This document shows positions 44,180 through 55,384 of a DNA stretch of 64,000 nt, one piece after another. The position numbers and the translations under genes are program-made. This stretch comes from Sabellastarte sp. h YS-2021. Taxonomy: Eukaryota; Annelida; Polychaeta; Sabellida; Sabellidae. How positions within the stretch are numbered: the stretch's first letter is position 1; each line of letters opens with the position of its first letter. The DNA lies in assembly GCA_964017235.1 (NCBI GenBank), contig OZ024936.1, positions 37,594,040-37,658,039 on the forward strand, read 5' to 3'. A model generated the notes under the pieces. It worked only from the letters and a program-made list of their open reading frames with translations. It was not told where the DNA came from and did not search any database.

Positions 44180-44435
44180 AAGCCTAAGACTTGTTAGTTA
44201 ATATTACCTCTGAGTATTTGAAAGCTGGTTTATGAACATCTGGGCATGACAACTCTACAATGATGATTTGATATTTTTCAATTTTTAAAAAGGTTTACTC
44301 ACCAATATATATAAAATAAAATCTGATCTAATTATTTCATTCTTCATTTTCAAAATATATGCAGTTATGCACATATTCAGGCTTTGAATAGAATTTAACA
44401 TTAAAGACTATCCAAAGCATTTAGATTAATTGTAT
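44180..44435. other. Nothing recognised
   Basis: AT-rich spacer between the DIRS element and the first head-plus-array element. Confidence 0.5.
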
Positions 44436-45254
44436 CCACCGGGGGGCATCCGTTGGATACTTTGGCTTAGCGTTTGCTACTCCGCCGCGCGTAGTGAGAT
44501 TTTGGGCGTTAAGTCTCTCAGAGGAAAACTACACCAGCTAGGTTCACCAAATTTACAGGATATCTTCATTGGGGGTAAGCTTCTCTGGGACTGAAATTAG
44601 CCTCATCCTGAAGAACAAGATGGCCGCCGCGGGCATTTCTTTGAAAATTATTTACATTTTTCTACTGGCTGTTTCTCATAAGTAGACGGTCGAATCTCTT
44701 AAAAGTGCTTATAACTCGCTTATTATTGGTCCTAGAGGTTTGCAATGTGAAACCAACTTATTGGAAATCTTATTTGTGACCTTGACCTTCAATTTCAAGG
44801 TCACTGGTGGCCTCTCAAAGGTCAGATTTTGGCCAATTTTTTCCATTTTGGCCCACTTCGCATATACAGAAAGTTAGATCATCCTATGGCTGGTATATAA
44901 TACACATATATGTCCTCTGTAAGCATGCAGAAATTTGACCTTGAAGCTGTTCATTGAAGGCCTTCCACAGACCGCCAAAGTACCTCACTGAGGCCATTTT
45001 TGGCCTTTTTGGAGATATTTTCACACTTAATGCTGACTATATTGCATGGAAACTGTTGAGCTTTGGAGGTTGAGTACATGATGGAGTACTAGCATCCAGT
45101 TTGTTGACCTTGGCTATTGTTTTCAAGGTCACCTTAGGCCTGCTAAAATGACTCAAAATGATACCTTTTACTGCATATATATGCCTATATAAGACTGTGA
45201 GGCCATATACCTCCTTTATTATTGGCTGTATAACTTACTGGCTCATGTTGATTA
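44436..45254 (+). mobile_element. Head-plus-satellite composite element, copy 1
   Basis: It begins with a small hairpin (GTATCCACC ... TTGGATAC). A head of about 260 bases follows (CTCAGAGGAAAACTAC, AGCTAGGTTCACCAAATTT, TTTTTCTACTGGCTGTTTCTC), then one unit of the 145-bp satellite (AAAGTGCTTATAACTCGCTT) and unrelated sequence. The same head recurs at 45255. This layout resembles Helentron-derived (HINE/pearl-type) elements of bivalves; assignment by architecture only. Confidence 0.55.
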
Positions 45255-46245
45255 TCATATCCACCAGAGGCATCCATTGGATACTTTGGTTTAGTGTTCG
45301 CTACGCCGTTGCTGCCGCCGCGCATAGAGAGATTTTTGGCATTAACGCTCTCAGAGGAAAACTACAACAGCTAGGTTCACCAAATTTGCAGGATATCCTC
45401 ATTGGGGGTGGGGGTGGGAGGGGGTGGGGGGGTAAGCTTCTCTGGGACTGAAATTGGCCTCATTCTGAAAACAAGATGGCCGCCACTGGCATTTCTTTGA
45501 AAATAATCTACATTTTTCTACTGGCTGTTTCTCATAGGTAGAAGGTTGAATCTCTTCGAAGGTGATATATATAACAGATATACATATCCTCTACAACCTT
45601 GCAGACATTTGACCTTGAAGCTCTTAATTCAAGGTCATCCACGGAGTGCCAAAGTATCCCACATAGCGGACTTTAAAAGTGCATATATCTCCCTTATTAT
45701 TGGTCCTAGAGGTTTGCAATGCGAAACCAACCTATAGGAAATCATGTGCTGCGAATCTTCTGATGTGGTTAGATTTGACCTTGGACCCCTCCTTCGAGGT
45801 CATACGAATGTAGCCAAACTTAAAAGTGCTTATAACTCGCTTATTTTTGGTCCTGGAGGTTTGGGATGGTCAACCTGTAGGAAATCATGGGCTGGGAATC
45901 TTTTGGTGTGGTCGGATTTGATCTTGGGCCCCTCCTTCAAGGTCAAACGAGGATAGCCAAACTTAAAAGTGCTTATAACTCGCTTATTATTGGTCCTAGA
46001 GGCTTGGGATGGTAAACGAATCTATGGGAAATCATGGACTGGGGATCTTCTGGTGTGGTCGGATTTGAACTTGGGCCCCTCTTTCAAGTCAAACGAGGAT
46101 AGCCAAACTTAAAAGTGCTTATAACTCGCTTATTATTGGTTCTAGATGTTTGAGATGGTTAACCAACCTATAGAAAATCATGGGCTGGAAATCTCTTGGT
46201 GCGGTCGGATTTGACCTTGGGCCCCTCCTTCAAGGAGCTATCTGA
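45255..46245 (+). mobile_element. Head-plus-satellite composite element, copy 2
   Basis: The same head as 44436 (TATCCACC, CATTGGATAC, GGTTCACCAAATTT) with a G-rich run inserted near 45405-45432, followed by four satellite units of 145 bp at 45655-46245. Confidence 0.6.
45655..46245 (+). repeat. 145-bp satellite, 4 copies
   Basis: AAAGTGCTTATAACTCGCTT recurs at about 45677, 45822, 45967 and 46112; TTGGGATGGT, GGAAATCATGGGCTGG and GGTCGGATTTGACCTTGG lie at fixed offsets. The same family forms the array at 60366-61090. Confidence 0.93.
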
Positions 46246-46399
46246 GTATTAGCTGTTTGCTACTTTGAGCCTACTCTGAATTGCATTTCTGTTTTCACTC
46301 TTTTAAAGGAAACATATTTAACTCATCTTTGTAAAATTTGGTGTGAAGGTTTATAGGGTTAATTGCCTGCTTGGTATTTTTGTTGATGGTAATAGCTTT

Positions 46400-47330
46400 A
46401 ACCTCCTGAGTAATAGCTACATAGCAAAAAACATAAATATGTCTATCTCCTAAACCGTGCGAGAAATTTTCAATCCACAGGGTATCTAAAAAATATACTC
46501 TTGCCAATTTTCAAAAAAATATTCCTGTCCCCAAAAATGGCAGCCATTTTGAATTTTCGAATTTTTGTCAAAAATGCAAAAACACAAATTTGCTTCTGTC
46601 TCCTTAACTGTGTGAGATAGAGTGATTTTGTCGGAATTTTCGACCCACAGGGTATTTCAGCAATCTACTCTTGCCAAGTTTCAAAAGATTTTCCCTTCGC
46701 TAAAACTGACGGTCATTTTGAATTTTTGCCGAAAATGGAAAAACACAAATTGGCTGCTGTCTCCTTAACTGTGCGAGATAGATTGATTTCGTTGAAATTT
46801 TCGGCCCCCAAGGTTTCTAAATAATATACTCATGCCAATTTTATAAAAAAAATGTCTTCTCCCCAGAAATGGCGGCCATTTTGAATTTTCTCAAAAATTG
46901 CAAAAACACAAATTTGCTTCTACCGTATTTATCCGTATTAGTCGCCCCCCCCCACACTCCTGTCTACCTTTGCAAAGTTCATATTTCGGGGTTTTAAATC
47001 CCGCTCAACAGCCAGCACCTTTGTGATTCCGGGATTCCGAAAAAAGATGTGTTTTAGTACTTCCCCAATCGAATACCACTTACGAGAAATAAAGAAAGTC
47101 ACAACAAAATGAAGCAATTATGATCACAAATGCAATGAAATCTGGAAAAATACGAGAAAAAACACAAATTTGCTTCTATCTCCTTAACTGTGTGAGATAG
47201 AGTGAGTAAATCGTCAACCCACGGGATATCTAAGCAATCTACTAAATTTTTTTCAAAAAATTTTCTTCTCTCTAAAAATGGCGGTCTTTTGGAATTTTAG
47301 AATCTTTTGCAAAAAACCTATTAATAGCTA
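46400..47330 (+). repeat. About 157-bp array with ATGGCGGCCATTTTGAATTT, 4 units
   Basis: CTCCTTAACTGTGCGAGATAG-type starts near 46448, 46603, 46765 and 47178. The last spacing is stretched by an insert at about 46925-47160 that ends in a CCGTATTTATCCGTATTAG word. Confidence 0.85.
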
Positions 47331-47899
47331 GCACCTATCAGTAGGGCAGTCTTCTAGATTCCAGGACAAAAGCCCCCCTCCCGACACAAGTTATCATAGC
47401 CGTAGTAAATTAGTAACAACAAATTGGCTATTTTGAGTAGCAATTTGGTTTTCATGTTTTAAAAGGAAAATGAATAAAGATATTTGAACAAAATTTTGCA
47501 TGGAAGATTGTTGGATTAAATGCTTGTGTGGTTTTGCTTTTGGGAGTTGTAGCCCTATAGCTAAATGAGTAATAGCCACTTAGCTGTGTAATTAGCTATT
47601 TTCAGTAACACTTAGTTTTCTGCTCACTTAAAAGAAAAGTGTAGGTGATATCGCAACCAGATCTGGTATGGAGGATTCAGCTTAATTAGTATTACTTTGG
47701 AGTGTTCTAGCTCCATAGCTATGTTATTAATAACTAATTAACTATTTTGAGTAAATATCTCATCATTTTTCAGGTTATTGTAAATTAAAGTCACAGACTC
47801 AGCTACTTTACCCAAGCTACAATGTGTTTACTGTTGTACAGATCCATCACTGAAGCTATATGAGTAGAAGCTATTTTGAGTTAAATTAGCTACCAAAGT
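47331..47899. repeat. Degenerate stretch with AGCTAxxTGAGTAATAGC words
   Basis: Words such as ATAGCTAAATGAGTAATAGC recall the large array at 58490-60365 but without clear periodicity. No gene. Confidence 0.45.
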
Positions 47900-48880
47900 G
47901 AGTAATTCGCAAATATTACAGAAACAGCTAGAGATAACCGCTAGAGATAGAGTCATTTTGAGCAAATTTTGGACCCATTCGGTACTAGAGACCTTAGATG
48001 TAGTACCTCTGAAAAAATGTTGAATTTCCCAAATTTCTGCTGCCATCTTGAATTTTGATGGAAATCAAAAATGTTGTTTATCTCAAAAACCATTAAAGAT
48101 AGAGTGATTTTGAGCAAATTTTGGACCCTTTGGTTACTGGAGACCTTAGATGAAGTGCCTCTGAAAAATATCAAATTTGCCAAATTTCAGCCGCCATATT
48201 GAATTTGTGCAGAAATTGAAAATGTCATTTATCACGAAAAGCATTAGAGATAGAGCGATTTTGGATTCTTTAGGTACTTGAAACCTTTGATGAAGTGACT
48301 CTCAAAATGTCTGAATTTCCGAATTTTGGTCACCTTGAATTTTGGCAGAAATGGAGAATTCATTTATCTTGAAAACCATTAGAGATAGAGTGATTTCGAG
48401 CAAATTTTAGATACTAAAGAGCTTACTTGTAGTGCCTATGAAAAAAGTTGAATTTCTTGAATTTTATCAGCCATCTTGAATTTTGGCGGAAATCATAAAT
48501 GTTGTTTATCTTGAAAACCGTTACAGATAGAGCGATTTTGAACAAATTTTGGACCCTTTGGGTACTAGAGATCTTAGTTATAGTGCCTCTGAAAAATGTC
48601 GAATTTACCGAATTTCGCAAGCTATCCAGAATTTTGTTGGAAATTGAAAATGTTGGTTGAATTTCTGGAATTTCGGCTGCCATGTTGAATTTTGGGAGAA
48701 ATTAAAAAATGTATTTATCTCCAAAACTGTTAGAGATAGAACGATTTCAAACAAATTTTTGGAGCCTCTTGGTACTATAAACCCTGGATATAATGCTGCT
48801 GAAAACTTCTGGCAGACATCTTGAATTTTGCCGGAAATTGAAAATGTTGATTATCTCAAAAACCGTTAGATTTTGAGCAA
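47900..48880 (+). repeat. About 145-bp array, 6-7 units
   Basis: TATCTCAAAAACCATTA(A/G)AGATAGAG and TTTTGAGCAAATTTTGGACCC recur near 47934, 48078, 48229, 48368, 48507 and, more diverged, 48715. Related to the array at 46400. Confidence 0.85.
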
Positions 48881-49320
48881 ATTTTGAACCAATGCAAAAA
48901 GGCATAATGCTAAAATAATTTACATGTAATAATTATCTAATCATCCTTGATATGCTTTACAAACAAAACTGAGTCTTTAAAGACTACTGTATGATTGTTG
49001 CAAAACGTTTATGGGGTGGACATTACACATGATAATGTGTTCTCTTCTATGCTATCCTGTTTCTTTTCATATGTTCCAGCCACAGGGTGTCCTATTTCTA
49101 GTTAATGACTATTCTTGTTCACATGTGGCCATTGTTTTTCCACATTCTCAATTGTAAACAGGGTTGCTGCACATGTGCACTCGGAACTCCAATAAGGCTT
49201 ATAAGGCTAAAATAAGGTCGTGATGATCCCAATTATGTCCGGATCATAATTATGTCCCTTAATTTTTTGACAAACCAGAAGGCACTTAATTTGGATGTTT
49301 TGTTCAATTTTTAGGCGGGT
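48881..49320. other. Nothing recognised
   Basis: A unique-looking spacer with no open frame of note. Confidence 0.5.
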
Positions 49321-49975
49321 TGCGTATAACCAACCCACTTATTAGATTGCATGATCTGTCTGACGTCCGTCTGTACGTCAACATTTTCGTTTCCGGACTC
49401 TAACTCGAAAACGGTTTGTCCGATCGAATTCAAACTGGACAGGGAGGTAGATCACCATCATAGCTAGGTTGCTTTCAAAATTGGTGTAATTCCGTCTGTT
49501 CGTTTGTCTGTTTGTCTGTCCGTCAACATTTTTGTTTCCGGACTCTAACTCGAAAACGCTTGGTCCAATCGAATTCAAACTTGACAGGGAGATAGATCAC
49601 CATCATAGCTAGGTTGCTTTCGAATTGGTGTAATTCTGTGCGTTTGTTTGTCCATTTTTTGTCCGTTTGTCTGTTCACCATTATATCCGTTTCCGGACTC
49701 TAACTCAAAAATGCTTTGTCCAATCAAAGTCAAACTTGACAGGGGGATAGATCACCATCATAGCTAAGTTGCTTTCGAAATTAGTGTAATTCGGTCTGTT
49801 CGTTTGTCTGGTTTTGTCTGTTTGTCTGTCTGTCAACATTTCCGTTTCCAGACTCTAACTCGAAAACGCTTTTTCCAATGGAATTCAAACCTGACAGGGA
49901 GATAGATCACCATCACAGCTAAGTTGCTTTCGAAATTGGTGTAATTACGTCCGTTTGTTTGTCCATTTATAGCAT
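49321..49975 (+). repeat. 145-158 bp array, 4 units
   Basis: TTTCCGGACTCTAACTCGAA recurs near 49391, 49536, 49691 and 49849, preceded by (TGTCTGTT)n and followed by CAAACTTGACAGGGAGATAG and ATCACCATCATAGCTA. Confidence 0.92.
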
Positions 49976-50789
49976 AGATACAAGTATGTAACCTAGATTA
50001 CAAGTTTTACATTTCTTAGCACGTCTAACACATTTACCTTAACTGGGTGACCTAACATTTCTTTCCTTGTTTCTAAATTTAATTACAGCAGTGGCTAATC
50101 TTATTGCTGTCTGTGCAACCCACCTTTTGGGGCATTTCTGACCCTCTTGTTAAATTTTACATGAAATAAAATTAATCTCAAAGGGAATAATTTGAAAAAA
50201 ATATATACAAAATTCCAGTTTCAGTATTTTAAAAAATGTGTAATGTGTGCTGGGGTAATGTGTGTACAAGTACTAGAATTTGATATTCTATTTGTAAAAT
50301 ATTGCACAGGTTGTCACAATTCCTTTCATGTCATAATACTGTGTGTTTCTGTAAAGAAACCTATCTAGCAATACATAGGCTATCAACATACCATATTTTA
50401 TTAAGCGTCCTGCTTGTTTGTATTTAGGGGAGAGGGGAGAGAGAGTGGGTCCGCCAGCTCCCGCATTTTCTATTGCTTATAGCTCGCCAACCACGGGGCG
50501 GATTCTCTCCAAATTTAGCATGTTTGCAGTAGCCCTGGGAAAAATTTCTGAATATGGTGTCATGACATTTCAACCAATCAGAGAAGTCACATGACCAAAA
50601 ACATGTTTTTGAAAGGGGCAGTGCTTGTCCAGATGATAACTTAAAAAGCGCTTCACCTATTCACATAAAATTTGGCAAGTGGGCTCGTTATATGGAAGTC
50701 TGGAAATCATTAACTTTTGGAAGTGATCCAGTACAGAATGGCCAACTTATTAACGATTAACTAAACGACATGATTTTTCTTAACGATTA
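49976..50789. other. No gene recognised
   Basis: AT-rich, then a GAGAG run near 50430-50445. TATAGCTCGCCAACCACGGGG near 50475 resembles the start motif of the neighbouring arrays. Confidence 0.45.
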
Positions 50790-51600
50790 AAATGAAATAT
50801 CTTTAATATCTCGGAAATGGTGCGAGATGGAGCGATTTTGATGAAATTTTCGACCCGCAGAGCATCTGCAGAATCTACTGGCGATTTTTCCCAATAATCA
50901 CTTTCCCGCCATTTTTGGGGGCCGTCTTGAATTTCTGCAGAAAATGCAAAAGCGCATTTATCTCATAAATGGTGCAAGATAGAGCGACAAAATTTTTCAC
51001 CCATAGGATATGAGTGTACCGGCGACTTTTCCAAGAAATCGCTTTCCCGCTATTTTTGGCGTCCATCTTGAATTTCTGTGTAAAACGCATTTATCTTGGA
51101 AACAGTGCGAGATAGAGCAATTTCGATGAAATTTTTGACCCACAGGGTTTAAGGAGAGTCTACTGGTGACTTTTCCCAAAAATCACTTTCCCGCCATTTT
51201 TGATGGCCATCTTGAATTTCTGCTTAAAACACAAAAGCGCATTTATCTCAGAAATGGTGCAAGATAAAGAATTTGGATGAAATTTTTGACCCGCAGGGTA
51301 TCTATAGAGTCTACTGGCGACTTTTCGCAAAAACTGTTTTCCTGCCATTATTGGCGGCCATCTTGAACTTCTGCGTAAAACGCAAAAATACATTTATCTC
51401 AGAAACGGTGTGAGCTAGAGTGTTTTCGACAAAATTTTTGATCCTCATGGTATAAGCAGAGTCTGCTGGTGATTTTCTAAAAATCGCTGGCGACTTTTTC
51501 CAAAAATTGCTTTCCCGCCATTTTTGGCGGCCATCTTGAACTTCTGCGTTAAATGCAAAAACATATTTATCTCGTCATCTTGAATTTCTGCGTAAAAAAA
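50790..51600 (+). repeat. About 148-bp array, 5 units
   Basis: TTATCTCAGAAATGGTGC(A/G)AGAT, TTTTTGACCC(A/G)CAGGGTAT and CCCGCCATTTTTGG recur near 50812, 50957, 51090, 51240 and 51390. It shares the GGCGGCCATCTTGAATTT phrase with the arrays at 46.4-48.9 kb. Confidence 0.88.
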
Positions 51601-52547
51601 ATACACATTCATCTATGAAACCTTGTATTTTGGCACAAATGGAAAAATATATTAAACACAGTAAGATGTTCATTTCTACAAAATCATTAATACTCATTGG
51701 ACGCTTTGTTTTTGCTATTCAAAAACAATAATTATTTCTTTTTCTCTTGTGAAGCAATATTGTAGTTAAATTTTCATTTAATTGATTTTTATTTATATGA
51801 CAGTTCTTTATTTTGTGTTACTTGAATCGATAGGTTTCGCAATTAGTTTGTTGAATACTGACGCACAGAATTATGATATGCACGGTATTGTGGCAACCAG
51901 TGTGCTAGTAAAACTTCAGCAGTAGGTATGGTTAGAGTAAAATATTGCTAGACCTATATTTGTGAATTATTGCTAGAAAATTCAACATGTTTTCTTATTT
52001 TCTTAAGTCTGCATACTTGTGTACAAGTACTAGCATTTGATATTTTAGTTGTAACATAATGCTAGATTTTATATTTCTAAAATATAGAAACCCCCATCGT
52101 GACCGCATATTTTCTTCACTCCATGAGATGTTTAGGATACCAGCTTGAACCGCACTCTAGTTATTTACTGGAATACGACAAAGGAATGCTACCATACTGT
52201 AGAATTTCTTCTCGAGTGTGGTGATTAACTGTACTCCAGCCACTTCATTAAAAAAATAAACTCCAATAAAAATCAGACATTATTATGACCCAACACAATT
52301 GTGACCACCCATGTACTGCTTGCCAAGCAGTTATGGTCAGGACATCAATTATCGTCACTCAACATTAGTGTTGTTAACGGTTTTCCGGTATGCGTATTTT
52401 GTTTCGTTTTGGTAGAAAAAACGAAATCTGCAAAGAATATTTGGGAACCGGTTTTTGAAAGCATTATTATTTTAGGCTTTCTAATGGCTGATACTTCATC
52501 AAAAGAACAAAAAATGTACATATTTTGTTAAATATGTCACATTTTAT
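51601..52547. other. No gene recognised
   Basis: AT-rich DNA; short frames lack domains. Confidence 0.5.
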
Positions 52548-53735
52548 GTCGGCTGACTTGTCAGTCAGCTGACATAAAGGTGTCACTCTGCGGCATCTGG
52601 GTACGCATACGCGTCCGCGTGAACAACTTCTTTTCCAAAACCACAAGACCCAGAGACATGCTGTTTTTTTTAAAAGACACCTTAACTATCGAGGATGACA
52701 AAGTGTTCAAAGCATGCAGATCTGTTCGCTCGTCTGTTCCCTAGAGCCATTACAACAGAGTTACCCCCACCTAAAGTGTGAAAATTTCAACACTTTATCA
52801 TAATTTTCTCATTGACTATTGCAGGGATTTTTCTCTTTTCTTGCATATATGTACTATTCCACTAGTAGATGCCGTTGTGTAAGTATCAGGCCTGGATCTT
52901 TCATAATTATTTTTTTTATGATTTTTTTGAAATAATTTTTACCCCACAGCCCTTAAGGGCTGCCGGGGTATTGTTTTCACCCATGGTGTCCGGATGGGCG
53001 GGCGTGCGGGTGGGCGGGAAGAAGATTGTCCGGCCTGTATCTCAGAAACCATAAGGTGTAGAAAGTTAATACTTGGTAGGGACATTGGTTAGGGGGTGTA
53101 GGTGTGCAACGTCATGGTGTGACCTTAATTTGACCTTTGACCTTTCTGTAGTGACCTTGACCTATAAAATCTTGTCCGGGCTATATCTTGGAAACTGTAA
53201 GGTGTTGGAAGTTGATAGTTGGTATGGACATTGATTAGGGGGTGTAGGTGTGCAACGTCATGGTATGACCTTGATTTGACCTTTGACCTTGCCGTAGTGA
53301 CCTTGACCTATAAAATCTTCTCCAGGCTATATCTCGGAAACCGTAAGGTGTAGGAAGTTGATACTTGGTAGGGACATTGGTTAGGGGGTTTAGGTGTGCA
53401 ACGTCATGGTCTGACCTTGATTTAACCTTTGACCTTGCCCTATAAAATCTTGTTTGGGGTATATCTTGGAAAACCGTAAGGTGTAGGAAGTTGATAATTG
53501 GTAGGGACATTGGCTAGGGTGTGTGGATGTAAAACGTCATGGTGTGACTTTGATTTGACCTTTGACCTTGCCGTAGTGACCTTGACCTATAATGCCTTGT
53601 CTGGGCTATATTTGGGAAACCATAAGGTGGTTGGAAGTTGATATTTGGTAGGGACATTGGTCGGGTGTTATATGTGTGCAACGTCATGGTGTGACCTGGA
53701 TTTGACCTTTGATCTTGCATATCTGAAGCTATTTT
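52548..53735 (+). mobile_element. Head-plus-satellite composite element, CAGCTGAC family, copy A
   Basis: It starts with a palindromic word pair (GTCGGCTGAC ... GTCAGCTGAC), then a head of about 370 bases shared with 58100-58460 (CGTCCGCGTGAACAACTTCTT, GTGTGAAAATTTCAACACTT, GCATATATGTACTA). The head is followed by a different tandem array: five units of about 145 bp (ATATCTTGGAAACCGTAAGG, CAACGTCATGGTGTGACCTT). No coding sequence. Confidence 0.65.
53020..53725 (+). repeat. About 145-bp satellite, 5 copies
   Basis: TATCTCGGAAACCGTAAGGT-like starts near 53036, 53182, 53330, 53463 and 53610, with GGTAGGGACATTGGTTAGGG and TTTGACCTTTGACCTTG at fixed offsets. Confidence 0.92.
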
Positions 53736-54136
53736 ATCTCTCTACAGGGATATCTAATACTATTTTATCTCTCTTATATCTCTCTCTTATATCTTTTACT
53801 TGAATCTTGGTTGTTGCACCTTTGGCTGTCTTTTGATGTAGATTAAGCACTGTTAAAGTCACATTAGAATTCATTAACTGTTTTACTTTTGCAACTTCCC
53901 ATTGTAACAGATGGTACAAGAGAGCCACAGGTTTTGGCCGAACTCCACACAAAAGCATGTTTTGCCACATCTGTATGTATGGGTAATATTCAAAACTTGC
54001 AAACCATAATTCGACCATACAAATGAATATCAAAATGGGAGAAGTCTTAAAGCTTCATAATTTTTAGTTAACTGAATTGTCCTGATTTAATACTTAATCT
54101 TTACATGCAGTTTCTTTCTCTTAGATGTTATTTTCT

Positions 54137-54410
54137 CTACTTAAACATTATTTGGACACTGTATAATATAAATACCTCGTAGCAGGCTGTGCTAGGGCTT
54201 CTGGAGAGTTCACTGGTCACTTGCTCACTGTAGTAAGTCAGGTAGATCCGCTGTACAGTAGGAAATATGAAGACTTCTGTTGAGAGGCAACCAAAGATAC
54301 TAACGTAAACGAACACTCTGCGAGTACTAAAATCTTTCACCGGGATATCCGTACGGCCGTCGCGTAAATCCCGGAAATCTCCACGATTTACTACACTGTC
54401 TCCCCTTAAA
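54137..54410 (-). other. Purine tract and probable LTR start
   Basis: The minus strand reads TTTAAGGGGAGACAG followed by TGTAGTAAATCGTGG. Downstream in the presumed LTR lies a TATA-like TATTTATATTATACAG at about 54175-54160. The LTR's far end cannot be fixed because no second copy is present. Confidence 0.5.
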
Positions 54411-55384
54411 TTTTTAGGATATATACTACTTCTAAATACACTCTAAACTCTAGCTAGCATCTAATCTAATAATCTAGATTACTACAAGAAGCCATCTAAG
54501 TTGATATATTTTCACAAAAATTTTGCATCTACAAGAATACCTTTGTAGACATACTAACTCTAAATAACACAACTAATCTATCAAGCATCACTAATCTAAA
54601 TCAGCATAAAGGCTTTCTAAAGTAATACATTTAACACAAAAAATTTGCATATGCAAAAATAAGTTTATAGACCCAAAATGTACTTTACGAATCGACCCTA
54701 TGTAAGTCCCTATGTATTAGAATATGTTAATTCTATCACACTGTCATATATATAAGACATATATAAAGGTTGGATACTCACAGCTTACTTTGTCAGATCC
54801 ATGCAAGTGATATGTCTACTATAAATTACAAAAAATACATATGAATGTACAAGCATACAAATATTAAATAGATAAACACTCTTCCAACAACCATATATAT
54901 TGGAAATCTGCAGTTGCTTGTTGGCTTTAATGATGTTTGTGCCCGGACTAATAGTGTCACAACATCTATGTGAACATTAGCCACTAAACATACAGACTAT
55001 TTGAAAGAATACATCACAATACAATTTAACCTCTAAGACCTTGCATGTTAGAAAATACAATAGCAATACAAAGTACTTTCTAACAACCTTACATGTTAAA
55101 AAGTACAATAAACAATACAATTTACTTTCTGACAACCTTGCATGTTAGAAAATATATACAACTCTATAAAACAACAGTAGTGTTTATTACATTTAACAAT
55201 ATCTAAATATTATTTTTACAAGAAGATACCTATACAAACTGTTGACAAGGCTCAATGGCATCACAACAGATAATAACATAACAGTTTATAATTACTCTTT
55301 GTACAATACATAACCTTATAAATAAAACCAGAATCCTGCCAATTCTGATTCCTAGCTCAAATTTTATACAATGCTACAGTATTT
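54411..55384. other. AT-rich 3' region with short repeats
   Basis: CTTGCATGTTAGAAAATACAA-type units recur three times at about 55035-55150. No gene. Confidence 0.6.

Noticed and set aside
46909-47175. ACACAAATTTGCTTCTA on both sides of the insert at 46925-47160 as a target duplication
   Set aside because: The word is part of the tandem unit itself and would be expected on both sides in any case.
53734-54033. 99-residue minus-strand frame as a gene
   Set aside because: No recognisable domain; it overlaps the probable LTR and neighbouring repeat-derived DNA.
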